A stretch of 64,000 nucleotides of DNA, from the NCBI GenBank assembly GCA_900323505.1, contig OOIN01000030.1:1-64000 (forward strand). Reading direction: 5' to 3'. Position numbers and translations under genes: made by a program. Positions 9,677 through 20,315 of the stretch are shown piece by piece. Numbering within the stretch: the first letter of the stretch is position 1; each line of letters opens with the position of its first letter. The DNA is from Ustilago trichophora (lineage: Eukaryota > Basidiomycota > Ustilaginomycetes > Ustilaginales > Ustilaginaceae). Below the pieces are notes generated by a model, which saw only the letters and a program-made list of their open reading frames with translations, did no database searches and was not told where the DNA came from.

Positions 9677-11424
9677 CTAGAGCTTGGCCTCGGAAGAATG
9701 ATCAAACGGGCTTCTAGCCGACCGACCAAGCTGGCAAGTGACATCATCGAGGATCGTGTTGATGAGGTTGGCGTCAAAGAAACGCGAGTCAAAGTGCGCC
9801 TGCAATGTCAGGATGCCGTCAAAGCTCCACATGGCAAAACAGACGGAAGCATCAGTGGTTCTGCCGCCCTCTATGCATTCTGTCAAGTAGCTGTATTCAG
9901 CCTCTGCCCGCTGTGGCTTGGGTTCAAATGATGCGCCTTGGGCAGTGTAGAGCCTCTTGATGCGAAAGTCTCCTTGGGATGTTAATGTTGGAGGGCAGAT
10001 GGCAGGCGAATTTTCGCAAAGAGCTAGTTTCGGGTCGAGGCCAGCCTTGCGTTGTTTGGAAGCAGTCTCGGAAATCATGACAGACACGTCATCTGCTACT
10101 TGTTCCATCGAAGAGATCATGTGTGGACTGTCGAGGTAGGTTTCCTGCATCGATCGAATCACTTTGGCCAGCGCAAAAAGCTCTTCCTCATTCAGATCGC
10201 TTCCTCGCTCCCTCGATCTTAGCTCTTCCGCCGAGAGGTAGGCAGATCCTGGCACGATGGCCATGTTGACGGGCGCATCATTCATTAAAGTTTCTGGAGC
10301 CAGCCATCGACTGGCATGTGCCGAATAGATCAGATTGGCGCCCGGCAGTTCGCCATGGTCCACAGTATCGGCTCTGCAGCGTCGATCGATGCTGTTGACG
10401 ATGCAGGCATAAACAAACGAAGGCAGCGTAGATGCTCGTCTCTTGAGAGCCAGATGCAGCATTCGGTGCTCGACAGCACCAAGCTGTCGCCTCAAATTAA
10501 GCATGGTCATGGGCTGGCCATTAGCCGTACCGAGCGAATGCTCTACCTCCTTTGTAGGCGTCAGATATCGTGGAATGCCAATGGTCGGTTTCGTTCCGTT
10601 GATCAAACGCTCTCCCAACTTTTCGAGGCCTGCCTCGAGATCTGACGGACCTGGATTGAACCTACTGTTGTAGGCTGTGTTGAGGCTGATGGGCAGCTTG
10701 TGCATCAAGCGTGAGAGATCATCGGGTGCAAAGACGACCTCAAGTGCAGCGCGCTGATCTGGCTTGGATTTGATCAGAGCCGCTAATCGGCCGTCCACGA
10801 GCGCTTCTAGGATGGCACTGCCCTGGAAGAGCATACGGTGGCCGTTGAGAACGTGAGAAGCATTGAGTACAAGGGCTGGGCTTCCCTCTCGTGGGTTGGT
10901 TACGAGAAGAGCCTGAAACTGCTTGCCAGCTGGCTCGATTCGGTGATTCGAGGTGTAGTCAATCACCTCCTGAACAGTGGTGCCATCTTCAACCAGTATG
11001 GCAGTCTCGTCAATCCACTTTTGAGCTTCATCGACGGTTTGAATGGCTTGGAAAGTGGTGTGATCAAGATCGATCGACGAGGTATCTGAAGTTGCGATGG
11101 TCCAGGTATCGATCTCAGGCAGGGAGCTTCTGACATTCCAGAGAGCCAAGCCAAAGCGCTGTCGAAGCGTTTCAGGAGCCAAATTGGTCTCGAAGATCAT
11201 GGCGAACGACACCTGAAACTGTTGGCAACCGAAGTAGTAACGACATGCCGAGAAGCAAGAATTAGCATCCAAGTCTCGAAAAGCGAAGAATCTTGTCGCG
11301 AGGCAGCATCACTTACATTGCCGTCCTGGTAGTACTCGGCATAGTTGAGGATCTTTTCGACGCCGATCAGAGGACGGCGTGCCAAGTTAGGCGAAACCTG
11401 CTTCCAAGCCCGTCCTTCTTGCAT
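9677..11424 (-). CDS. mac2: MEL acyltransferase Mac2
   Basis: Exon 1 11424-11317 (starts MQEGRAWKQ), intron from 11316 (GTAAGT) to 11219 or 11213, exon 2 down to 9677; both acceptors keep phase 0, giving 549 or 547 residues. In U. maydis Mac2 transfers an acyl group from acyl-CoA to mannosylerythritol inside peroxisomes. The C-terminal AKL is a PTS1-type signal and fits this. It shares the acyltransferase fold and length of Mac1 and Mat1 in the same cluster. At the position of the catalytic HxxxD the sequence reads SHVLNG (His158, Gly162), so the usual Asp is absent. It lies at the telomere side of the cluster and is divergent from emt1. Identification rests on cluster order plus the PTS1 and family resemblance. 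Confidence 0.88.
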
Positions 11425-13663
11425 GTTGGCCACGAAGTGAGAGTACAAAGTTGTTGATGGGAGCAACGGTCGTGATATGGAAAGTCGGTGAAGACGAGGA
11501 GCGGAACAAGCGATGGGGTTCAAAAAAGGCTGAGCAAGTCGAGCCCTTCGGACACAGTTGCGTGTATGCTTTACTGAAATGCACGAACCTTGCTTGATAA
11601 AGTGACAGCAATCAATTGCCAGATCGAGGACGGAGAGATTGGAGTTCAAGCAATGCCATTCAACCGGCATCAATGGAAAGAACAGGGTCTCAAATTACGG
11701 CTGTTCGTCGTTTTAATCGCAATAGCAGTGGACTTTTCTTGCATAACAGCATGTCCCTTTTGCAAAGCCGACGGATCGCTGTGTGAACATGGCTCAGCCA
11801 CAGACACACTTTTAGCAGCAGTCCGACACCGGGTGCGCGGCGCGTGCACTATGCACAGAAGATGGACTCAAACAAGGTGTGGTTCTTGTACTGCAAATGT
11901 CCTCAACATGGCAGACAAGCAAGCCAAGCTGCACAATTGGGCGCAAAACAAAATGGCGTCGACGTCCCTATTCGGTAAAGGTGCCAAAAAGAGAACAAAA
12001 CAAAAAACCAAACAAATTGGATACCGCTGATGTGGTACATGCAAGCTAGCGAGTTCGGCTCTTTTTTGTGTTTTATTTACTTCCTCGGCTGCCAAAACTG
12101 GAGCGAGCTAGTACTACATATGTTTGTTAGCGCCTGATTCGGAACATAGGCTAAGCGAGTCCACACACACTTACAACACAGAGCTAACTAAGCAGCGTCA
12201 TGTGTGAAAGCTGGCTTATCAGCAACAGCGCAAAAGGTCTCATTTGGTTCTGCAGACGACTGACGGTCATTTCCATTCGCCACATGTGCAAATCTGGGTC
12301 CATCATTCCCAGACGGATCAGGCCTTAAAATTCACAGCCCGCAAGTATTCCCCTAACCCGAGCCAATGGGCCGCCACCCCACCTCGATCTTCCCTGCAAG
12401 ACATCAACAAAGCAAAGCAGACTACTCTACGTCCGTCTTGAATGCAAGCAATATCAAGCTTCCTTTCTATAATGAATCGAGACAAAGAAGCTGTACATCA
12501 AATTCATGCCTTCAGAACAAGGAAGAAGCTTGTATTACCGCCACATCACACTGTATGTATTGTACCTGTATTGTACTGTACTGTACTGTACTGTATTATT
12601 ACATTCTGTATGATGTTCAAGTATACCAACGAGGAAGGATATGTCAGTCAAAAATACCGAGGCGGTTCCAATGCCGCCGAGATCTTGCGCCTCTTTGCGT
12701 CTGAGCCGCCCGAAATGTCACGCCGTCATAAAGAGTATATGCCTTCTGACACACCTCCAACTTCTTGTCCGAGACTAAGACGAGACAGTCAATTCACTAC
12801 AACGTAGCGTCCATGGCTGTCGAGTTGGCCTAAGTCTCAATTGGTGCCACAAGGCAACACGTTCCCACGAGACCCTTCACATCGAACACGATCGCCTCTG
12901 AACGTGCTTTCACATCCCTTCCTCTTCTACAGTTTGGCGAGTCTGCAGCTGTGACCTGCCTACAGTGGCCGAGGCCGCTTTCCGTGCGTCGTTTCAAACA
13001 AACATACACAGTCCAATGCGTGTCCTCGGTCTCGACAACGCTCCAATCCAGCCGTTGCTTATCAAAACTCCCACGATCTGCCATGCACTGATAGCATCGA
13101 AAGCAAATTACACAAGCTGCCCGGCAGCTTGGAGCCAAGACCGTGCTTGTGCCTGATGAGTGGGTAGCCACGTACTAGGAACCTACCCCAAGCATCTCGA
13201 CTTAGATTAGACCCCTCTTGCATTTCTGGGGACGCAAAGCCCTTTGAACGAGCAAGGGCCTCGAGCTTCTGCTTTCCATGCTCTCATCGAGGCGACACGC
13301 CCACCTCAATCTCTGCTTGAGTTCGAAACGCAGAAGCAAGAAGACAGAGATTTTCGTCTTTGGCTTGACCCTAGGCAGCACCTTCCGTATCCCCAACCTC
13401 TCCTCGAGTGCCTCATCCTTTCTACGGCCTGGTCTCACTTTTCGGCTATCTTTCGTATTCTTCAGCTCGGTCCCTTAAATTCTTGACCTCCATGCTCAAA
13501 GTGCCCTGCCTCGCATCCTTCCCTTAAAAGCAACAGGCTCCTCCCTCCTCGATGCCCTCTTGTTCGCACCGATACGACTTCGTCAACTTCTCTTTGCAGG
13601 TCGTTGTTTCCTGTCAATAGTCTGGCTTCACCCATCGCCTTGCTGCCTCGCAGCTGTATCACC
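11425..13663. promoter_or_regulatory. Divergent mac2-emt1 intergenic region
   Basis: About 2.2 kb between divergently transcribed mac2 and emt1, with no convincing coding sequence. It should hold both promoters. A run of overlapping TGTAC/TACTGTAC units is at about 12572-12595. Binding sites for a specific regulator cannot be assigned from sequence alone. Confidence 0.6.
12562..12597. repeat. TACTG pentamer repeat
   Basis: Five-base TACTG units in tandem form overlapping GTAC palindromes between mac2 and emt1. Similar TACTGTA words recur in most intergenic regions of the cluster. Confidence 0.7.
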
Positions 13664-15702
13664 ATGAAGATCGCACTTCTCGCAAACCCTGCTCGAGGTG
13701 AAATCAACGTCCTTCTTGCAACATCGTACGAACTCATTCGTCTTGGCCACGATGTCACCTTCCTTACTGGATCTTCCTTCCGCGGCGCAATCGACCAGTT
13801 TCGAATCGAACAGAGCGATCCCATCTTGGAAGCACGCATCCACTTTTGCGACCTAGGCGGCGCACGAGCAGTAGAGGATTTGTGAGTGTCCTTCCGTTGC
13901 TCATCCCCAGTGTCTATCTAAGATCCGACGGCATTGCTGACCCTCGGCTTCTCAACCCTCATCTCAAAAAATCACTAAATACAGCACACGAGGAATGCAG
14001 TCGCACCTCAAACATCTTAGGAAACCACCTGGAGACTACAGCAGCATGGAAATCTGCCAAATTGTCGCTCTCGTCACAGAAGAAGAGTTCCGCGATGCTG
14101 CGACCAGTGTTTGCGAGCATTTGCTCGAGATTGACCCTGATATGAGTAAGTTGAGCGCTCTTTCCTGGTTGCTGTATCCCGGCTATATCCCTACTAACAT
14201 ATCGCTTCATACGTTGTGCTTGACATTTGACGTGGTCAGTCGTGGTCGATGCTCTCTCCCCTAATCTGGTCACTGGCTGTCGCATGACCGGCCTTCCTTG
14301 GATGTTTACCGTCCCCTGCTCGCCTTCGCTCACCGCAACACGCAAAAGTCTTTTTGATCCGCATCCTATGGGTCGTCGACGTGAGAGGACTGTGATGTCG
14401 GCACTCGAAAACCTCAAACTCACTGTCATCGAGACTTATGGCAACGCTACCAAGAAGGACCTCTACTCAAGACGAGCATTGCTCAAAAAAGAGTTTAAGC
14501 TCAAATCGATGGGCTTCAACGCCGACAGCGCCATTGTTCCTCCTCTATGGAAGGACCCTCACTGCGTAGGCGGAATCCACTTCAACACACCCGGCTTATG
14601 GGACTCGATCCGACAGCCCCACCAGATTACTTTTGTCGGAGCCGGGGTAACTAGCGAGCCCGAGAACCACGATGCACCCGCACAAGACTCGGCAAACTAC
14701 TTGAGACCGAAGTGCCTGACGTCTTCGACCACCTTGCGCCCTAAGCTGACACTTTGCTCCAAACGCGAGCGTGATCCGGACGTTGAATGGATGGACGCAG
14801 CGTACGAGGCGGGACACTCGGTCGTGTATCTCAACATGGGCAGCATGTTTCTGTGGACCGATTCCGAGGTTCGAGCATGTCTGCGCGCCTTTGACCGCCT
14901 TTACCGCCAGAGCGGCGGTAAGGTCAAGCTTCTGTTCAAGCTCAACAAGCCTCAACGTAGCCCTAACAGTCCAGGGACAGCATCACCGCTCAACAGCCCC
15001 TCATCAGCTACCTCCCCGGGTCTCGATGAGAAGCGATCTGTGCTTGATTTTGAACGACCCAGTAGTGCTTCTGTCCTGGCTTCCGAGAAGCTCGGTGCAT
15101 CGATCAAGAAACGAATCAAGCTTCTTTGCAAGACGGACGAAGAGAAGGGCTACTCCCGGTTCACGCTTTCGGAATTCGAAGGTCTCGAGTACGTGCGATT
15201 CACCCGGTGGGTGCACGACCAACGCCGCATCTATAAGCATCCGGCGCTCAAAGTTGTCATTCACCATGGCGGAGGCAACTCGTTCAACGAGGCGGTCCAC
15301 TACGGTCTGCCACAGATGATCCTCTCGCAATGGTTTGACACGCACGAGTATGCGATCTTGGCAGAGCGCTTTGGCATCGGTCTTCGCTCAGAACAAGCAC
15401 CACGGATCGACGAGGACGACTTGGTGGCAAAGATGATGCGCCTCCTGCAAGGAGATGAAGCCGACAAGATTCGACGCAACACCAGAGTGTGGTCCACTCG
15501 AAGCCGTAATGCTGGTGGAGCGTCTGCGGCTGCCAGGCTCATCGAAACACAAGCCATGCTTTTCAACCAGCAAAAGCAGGCTCGGTTTGGTAGCACAGAG
15601 AAGCTCATCAGCGTCACAGAACTTGGTTCCCCCTGCACCAGCGACCAGGAAAGCGAGACTGGCGTGTCTACGAAGATCTGGTCGAGTGCGGCGTCGATGT
15701 GA
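13664..15702 (+). CDS. emt1: Erythritol mannosyltransferase Emt1
   Basis: Exons 13664-13881, 13985-14145 and 14240-15702; introns start GTGAGT and GTAAGT and end CAG; 613 residues. The N-terminus (MKIALLANPARGEIN...) is the first Rossmann strand of a GT-B, UDP-glycosyltransferase-like enzyme. The C-terminal donor site contains HHGGGNSFNEAVHYGLPQ (about 15262-15315), a GT1-like donor-binding motif. A low-complexity Ser/Pro insert (about 14960-15020) interrupts the C-terminal domain. In U. maydis Emt1 makes mannosyl-erythritol from GDP-mannose and erythritol, the first committed step of MEL synthesis. The neighbouring mac, mmf and mat genes support the call. The start has an ACC before ATG, and the splice junctions all keep the frame. 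Confidence 0.93.
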
Positions 15703-16990
15703 GCAACCAAGACAAAGCAGAAAACTTGGTATAGGTCCCGATCGACTAGTCAATATCTAGTCAAGTACCATTCCCCGATCTTCACGTTAGCCATAGATCA
15801 CAATAGATTGTGATTTCTGTCTTGTTTTGTTACCCTCATAATTTGTGATTTCTGATAGAAAAAGAAGACAATTTGGCATAGACGGAGTGAGCATAGGTTG
15901 TAGTGTTGCAACGTGGTATCAAGTAAGAATAGGCGAAATGTGGCCGCAAGTGCGCCTTACGGCACGGCGTTGTATCATAGGTGCTGCGAACATCAGCCCT
16001 GCGCGGAGCGAGCACAACATGGAATGCGCGAGGTCAAGCAAGCTACTGTACTGCACTGTACTGTACTACAGTATATCTTTGCACAACAAACCAAAACCCA
16101 GATCTCGGCCATTTCAATCAAGGCTGCCAGGCTGTCTGTCTTTCTTCAGCGGGGCTCTTGTCAGACAACGATTTGTCCTTTTTTTTAAAAAAAATTGGAA
16201 GAAAAAAATAAAATAAAATAAAATAAAAATAAAAAAAGAAGAAGAAGGACTAATACCAGATAGCATCTGGCGAGTTCGGTCTGGCGAAACCCCAACTCGC
16301 TTCCCAAGCCTGCTTTTAGCGCCATTCATCTTTTGTCGTATCGACTTTGACTGTATCATGTGCTGCTTTGCCCGTCAAAGCTTTCAATGCTTTTAGCTTT
16401 GCAATCTGGATGGGAAAAGAACCCGACTGAATACGCCTAGAGCCTTGTAGCCGGTCGGTGATTGGCTGCTCTGTAATTTCAGCCACTTTGGTTTTGTTTA
16501 TCTTGAGTCGGCATGGAAGGCTTGATACGGAGAGAAAGTGCTTTATTCCGCCCGCATTGATCGAACCAAGTCTCTCAACGAATGCTAATGTGTAGATTTC
16601 GCCAACCACACAGGCTGACCTCTCAATAAGCGATGTGATTAGGGGTGTTGTGCTGCTACGCCAAAATCTTCATATCGGGTTTTGGTCTCCTGTCTGCACA
16701 GGCCCGTGTTGCATTCAGACAATGCTCTACATGCGTGTGAGCAAAAATCAGCTTGGCCGGCCCTGCTCGAAATAATGCCCCGAAGCGGGGGAAATCTCAT
16801 CTGCGATCCATGCACCCTAATCCAACCTGCACACAACAAGAAGGGTCGCAGTGTTGCCTCCCGCTGTCCCACCGCCCACTTCGTTTGTACTCTTTCCAAA
16901 AAAACCACCATCATCAACAACGCACTCAAGTTTCTCTGAGTATCTGTATCCTAAGAGGTTCTCAACAATACCTACAAAAACGACTCGACC
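15703..16990. other. emt1-mac1 intergenic region
   Basis: No gene is seen in this stretch. It holds the emt1 3' flank, a TACTGTACTGCACTGTACTG run at 16044-16070, an A-rich (AAAAT)n tract at about 16186-16245, and the mac1 promoter next to 16990. Confidence 0.6.
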
Positions 16991-18667
16991 ATGTCAACAC
17001 AGGCGCCTCAGACTGATATCTACGAATGGCATTTGTCCGAGCCAGATGTATGGAAGCGTACCTGTCTCGGATTCGAAGCCTCGGCCTCATTCAACGAGAA
17101 CATTGCCGACGGCCACACTGAGCTTTCGGTGGTGACCAGCTTCCGTATGCATCAGCCCAGATCGTCGCGTATTGCGGGATCCGAGCTCGAGCTCGACCAA
17201 CTCGTTCAACGAGCACGACAGGCTTGGATTCAGATGCGCTACCTTCGACCCGAGGTGGCGGTCCAAATGGACACGCACATAGATCCAACTGTGCCACAGA
17301 CCTTCAAGTATCAAGTACTTCGCGATGAGCAGTCATTGCGACGATGGGTCAACGAGACATTTGTGGTGGTACGCTTAGGAGAGCCTGGAGTCAAAAGCGT
17401 CGACGAGATCTGCGCATACACCTACAATCGCCCTCTACCGACCAAAGGCAAACAGTCGATGCTCTACCTAGTTCAACCGAGGCTGGGAGATGTAACAGAT
17501 CAAAGTGCTCATATCATCTGGAACGTCTCGCACGCCGTCACTGATGGAAGCAGTATTGTCGACTTTTTCAATATTTTGCTCCAATGCATGGTGGATGCCG
17601 TGCCGTCAGCGCCCTACGACTCGATCTACATTCCTACTCCGTTCGAGCTGAATGTCCTACCGCGGCTGCCGCGCAGTGTAGTATCCGCCTATCGTCAACA
17701 GTTCAAGCCTAAGCCCGAAGAGACAAAGAAGGCGCATGAAGCTGCGCAGGCCAACATGCGCCTCATTTCTGACAAAATGGACCAGTCACTAGCACTGCAA
17801 CCGGCTGCATCGTGGCCTAGCCGCAAACACGAGACCATCTGCCTGCTCAAGACCATGGAGGCGACCGAGGCAAAAGATTTGTTCAAATTTGCCAAGCAAA
17901 GAGGATCTGGTATCACCTACCTGGCATCGGCGGCCACCATCATGGCCACGGCAGAGACGTATCCAGAGCGCAAGGCTTTGAGCAAAGGTGCACTTTTGGG
18001 CATGGTCCGCAACTCACGACGGTGGCTTTCGACCACTTCGCTAGACGGAGTCACAGGCACTTCGACACCGCTTGGCTCGGATGCTGTATTTCTCTGGATC
18101 CCGGTAGACGCAAATGGTTCACTTGAGCCAAGTTTGGAACGGCTTGATGATTTGGTCTCGATCGCAGGCAAGATCAGGTACGAGCTGGGTCAGCATTTGA
18201 CGACTCCACACTGCATTTCTGCCTTTCCCACAGTGGCAAATGGTCAAATTTCGGCCTTGACCGAGCAATGGTCACAGATCGAATCTGCCAACGCAGCATC
18301 TCCACCTCGGAGAAGGAGTCAACTCGACAACATCATTGGTGCTCAAGCGCCTGGCTTCTCGTCGGTGGGCGAATTCAAGATCAAGCCTCGCTTTTTACCC
18401 GCGTCTGCCAGTGCTCGCGCCTCGGGTGCGTGGCTAGAGTTTTTGGATATCACCCATAGAGGAAGACAGGTCAACGCATCGCCGTGGATGAGCATGGCGA
18501 CACTTGATGGCAGGATCAAGTTTCAGCTGGGCTTTGATACAAAGTTTCACGACGTTGACAAGATGACACAGCTCATGGAGCTTACGTTTGACTGGATGAG
18601 GAGGTGTGCGGCTGCCGGGGCTGCCAACAACTCTTCCGATCTCACATCCATCGTGGCTCGTCTTTGA
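16991..18667 (+). CDS. mac1: MEL acyltransferase Mac1
   Basis: An intronless 558-residue gene with ACC before the ATG. The acyltransferase HxxxD motif is intact as HAVTDG (H181, D185). The C-terminal tripeptide ARL is a PTS1-type peroxisomal signal, matching the known peroxisomal location of Mac1 and Mac2 in U. maydis. Mac1 uses acyl-CoA to acylate one hydroxyl of the mannose of mannosylerythritol. It sits between emt1 and mmf1, the same relative place as in U. maydis. Because Mac1 and Mac2 are related, the names are fixed by order and by comparison of domain detail, not by an alignment. Confidence 0.9.
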   Translation: MSTQAPQTDIYEWHLSEPDVWKRTCLGFEASASFNENIADGHTELSVVTSFRMHQPRSSRIAGSELELDQLVQRARQAWIQMRYLRPEVAVQMDTHIDPTVPQTFKYQVLRDEQSLRRWVNETFVVVRLGEPGVKSVDEICAYTYNRPLPTKGKQSMLYLVQPRLGDVTDQSAHIIWNVSHAVTDGSSIVDFFNILLQCMVDAVPSAPYDSIYIPTPFELNVLPRLPRSVVSAYRQQFKPKPEETKKAHEAAQANMRLISDKMDQSLALQPAASWPSRKHETICLLKTMEATEAKDLFKFAKQRGSGITYLASAATIMATAETYPERKALSKGALLGMVRNSRRWLSTTSLDGVTGTSTPLGSDAVFLWIPVDANGSLEPSLERLDDLVSIAGKIRYELGQHLTTPHCISAFPTVANGQISALTEQWSQIESANAASPPRRRSQLDNIIGAQAPGFSSVGEFKIKPRFLPASASARASGAWLEFLDITHRGRQVNASPWMSMATLDGRIKFQLGFDTKFHDVDKMTQLMELTFDWMRRCAAAGAANNSSDLTSIVARL

Positions 18668-20315
18668 TTTTCGGGAGATTCTTTGTCAGGGTGATCATCA
18701 TTATCGCATCCATTCTTTATCATCATGCTGCTTGTTCTGCCGTGACCATGACCAGAAGCGCGGCATCTGCTGTGACGAAAAGTGTCAAAGCGCGTCAAAT
18801 TGCGCATGAAAGGAAAAATGCACCCTTATTCCAAGTACGGTATTTGAAAGTCCGGTGTTTTCCTGACTGACTGTCGGAGAATACAGTTAGAACCGTACTT
18901 ACTGTGGGAAAATCAACCCAGAAAACACAAATCCAGCCACGGAAAACACGCCCAAGCACGATAAGGTTGCAGCTCGGCTTTGTTAGCATGAGACATGAGA
19001 AATGGTGGTCCAGCTATCTGACACCTAACGGCGTGACACTATCGTACTAAGCGAGGCCCACTAGCGCTTGAGTCAAAACAACAAAGAGCAACAAACAATA
19101 GACCTTTTGAGACCGCCCCCATCTTGAGAGTTGCAGAAAAATCTTGCTGCACCCCATTATGTCGGTGCTACCATACTTATTCTGTGCAGTAGTGATTTCG
19201 CATCGTGGTTCATACAGTGCGGGCGAAGCGTTGACACATCCATTCAAGGTAATGTATGTCAAGGTTCATGTCAAGGTTCTCTTTCATGATGCTGTTCGGT
19301 CCCTCCTCTTGTTGCATGAAATGAAGAGCAGCCAAGCCTCTTCGGCTTAGCGTACTCGTAAAAATGGTTGGAACAACTCGTTCGATTGCGGAGTACTGTA
19401 CGCCTGAACAAGGCGCGCTACACATCAATCTTGGATGTCTTTCTTTGGACCAAACAAAATGGGTGCTTAGTTCGAAAACGATTGAGCGAGCCGAGCTCCT
19501 CCTCTCGCTATTCTTTTTTTTCTTTTTTTTTTTTTTCTTTTTTCTTTTTGGAAAAGACGCCCAACTGCATCCAACAAACAACGTCTAGTGCCCTTGCTGG
19601 ACCCTCTTCATTTTACAGCTGCCTCATCCATGAGCGCTCTACAAAATCATCTTGCAAGCTCTTACGCCCTTTTGATTCCTACTTGGCGTCGCTGTAGGCA
19701 GAATAGCAATCCATTTCCAGCACTAACTACCGTCATTACACTTTCCATCAGGTCTTTGTTCTCATCTTGCAAAGAGATGTCCTCGTGGTGACTCACACTT
19801 CGAGCCATTTTGGCGCTATTTCTCGATCGTTCGCATAGGCGATCCGAGACTTGTGATTGTGTCGATCTTCCCATCGCTTGAGAGGGTCCGAGACGCACTT
19901 TTCACTTGGCCGAGACGCAGGCTGTTCTTCCATGTTCTTTGTACCTTGCCCTATTCTGCAACCCCGACTGAGTCGACCGTACATCTCCGTCTGTAAGCTG
20001 CCACTACCTGCACCGTTATCCCTACCCTTTCAGTTGTCATAATCACACCTCTTTGTTCGCCGCTTCTTTTCGTCTGGCTCAGCTACTTTACAACGCAATT
20101 ATCTGTCCGTTCACTTGTCTTTGTTTTTCCCATGACACCTACCACCCAGTTCTGCGTGTCTCAAGCCACTCACACCAACACCATCTGACTCTTCTACTCC
20201 GACTTTATCTGAAGCTTCGCATCCTATCTTGGCTTCAAGTGGCTTGCCGAGGCCCCCTCTTTTTTACACTATAAAGAAACAAAACCTCACGGGCCCGACG
20301 AATCAGCGCATCGAC
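18668..20315. other. mac1-mmf1 intergenic region
   Basis: About 1.65 kb without a supported gene. It contains a long T/C tract at about 19513-19552, a TACTGTACG word at 19394, and a pyrimidine-rich leader before the mmf1 start. Small open frames here are short and low in complexity. Confidence 0.55.

Noticed and set aside
11590..12030. A 146-codon plus-strand frame between mac2 and emt1
   Set aside because: Low similarity to any known fold, no supporting splice or start context; more likely promoter DNA.
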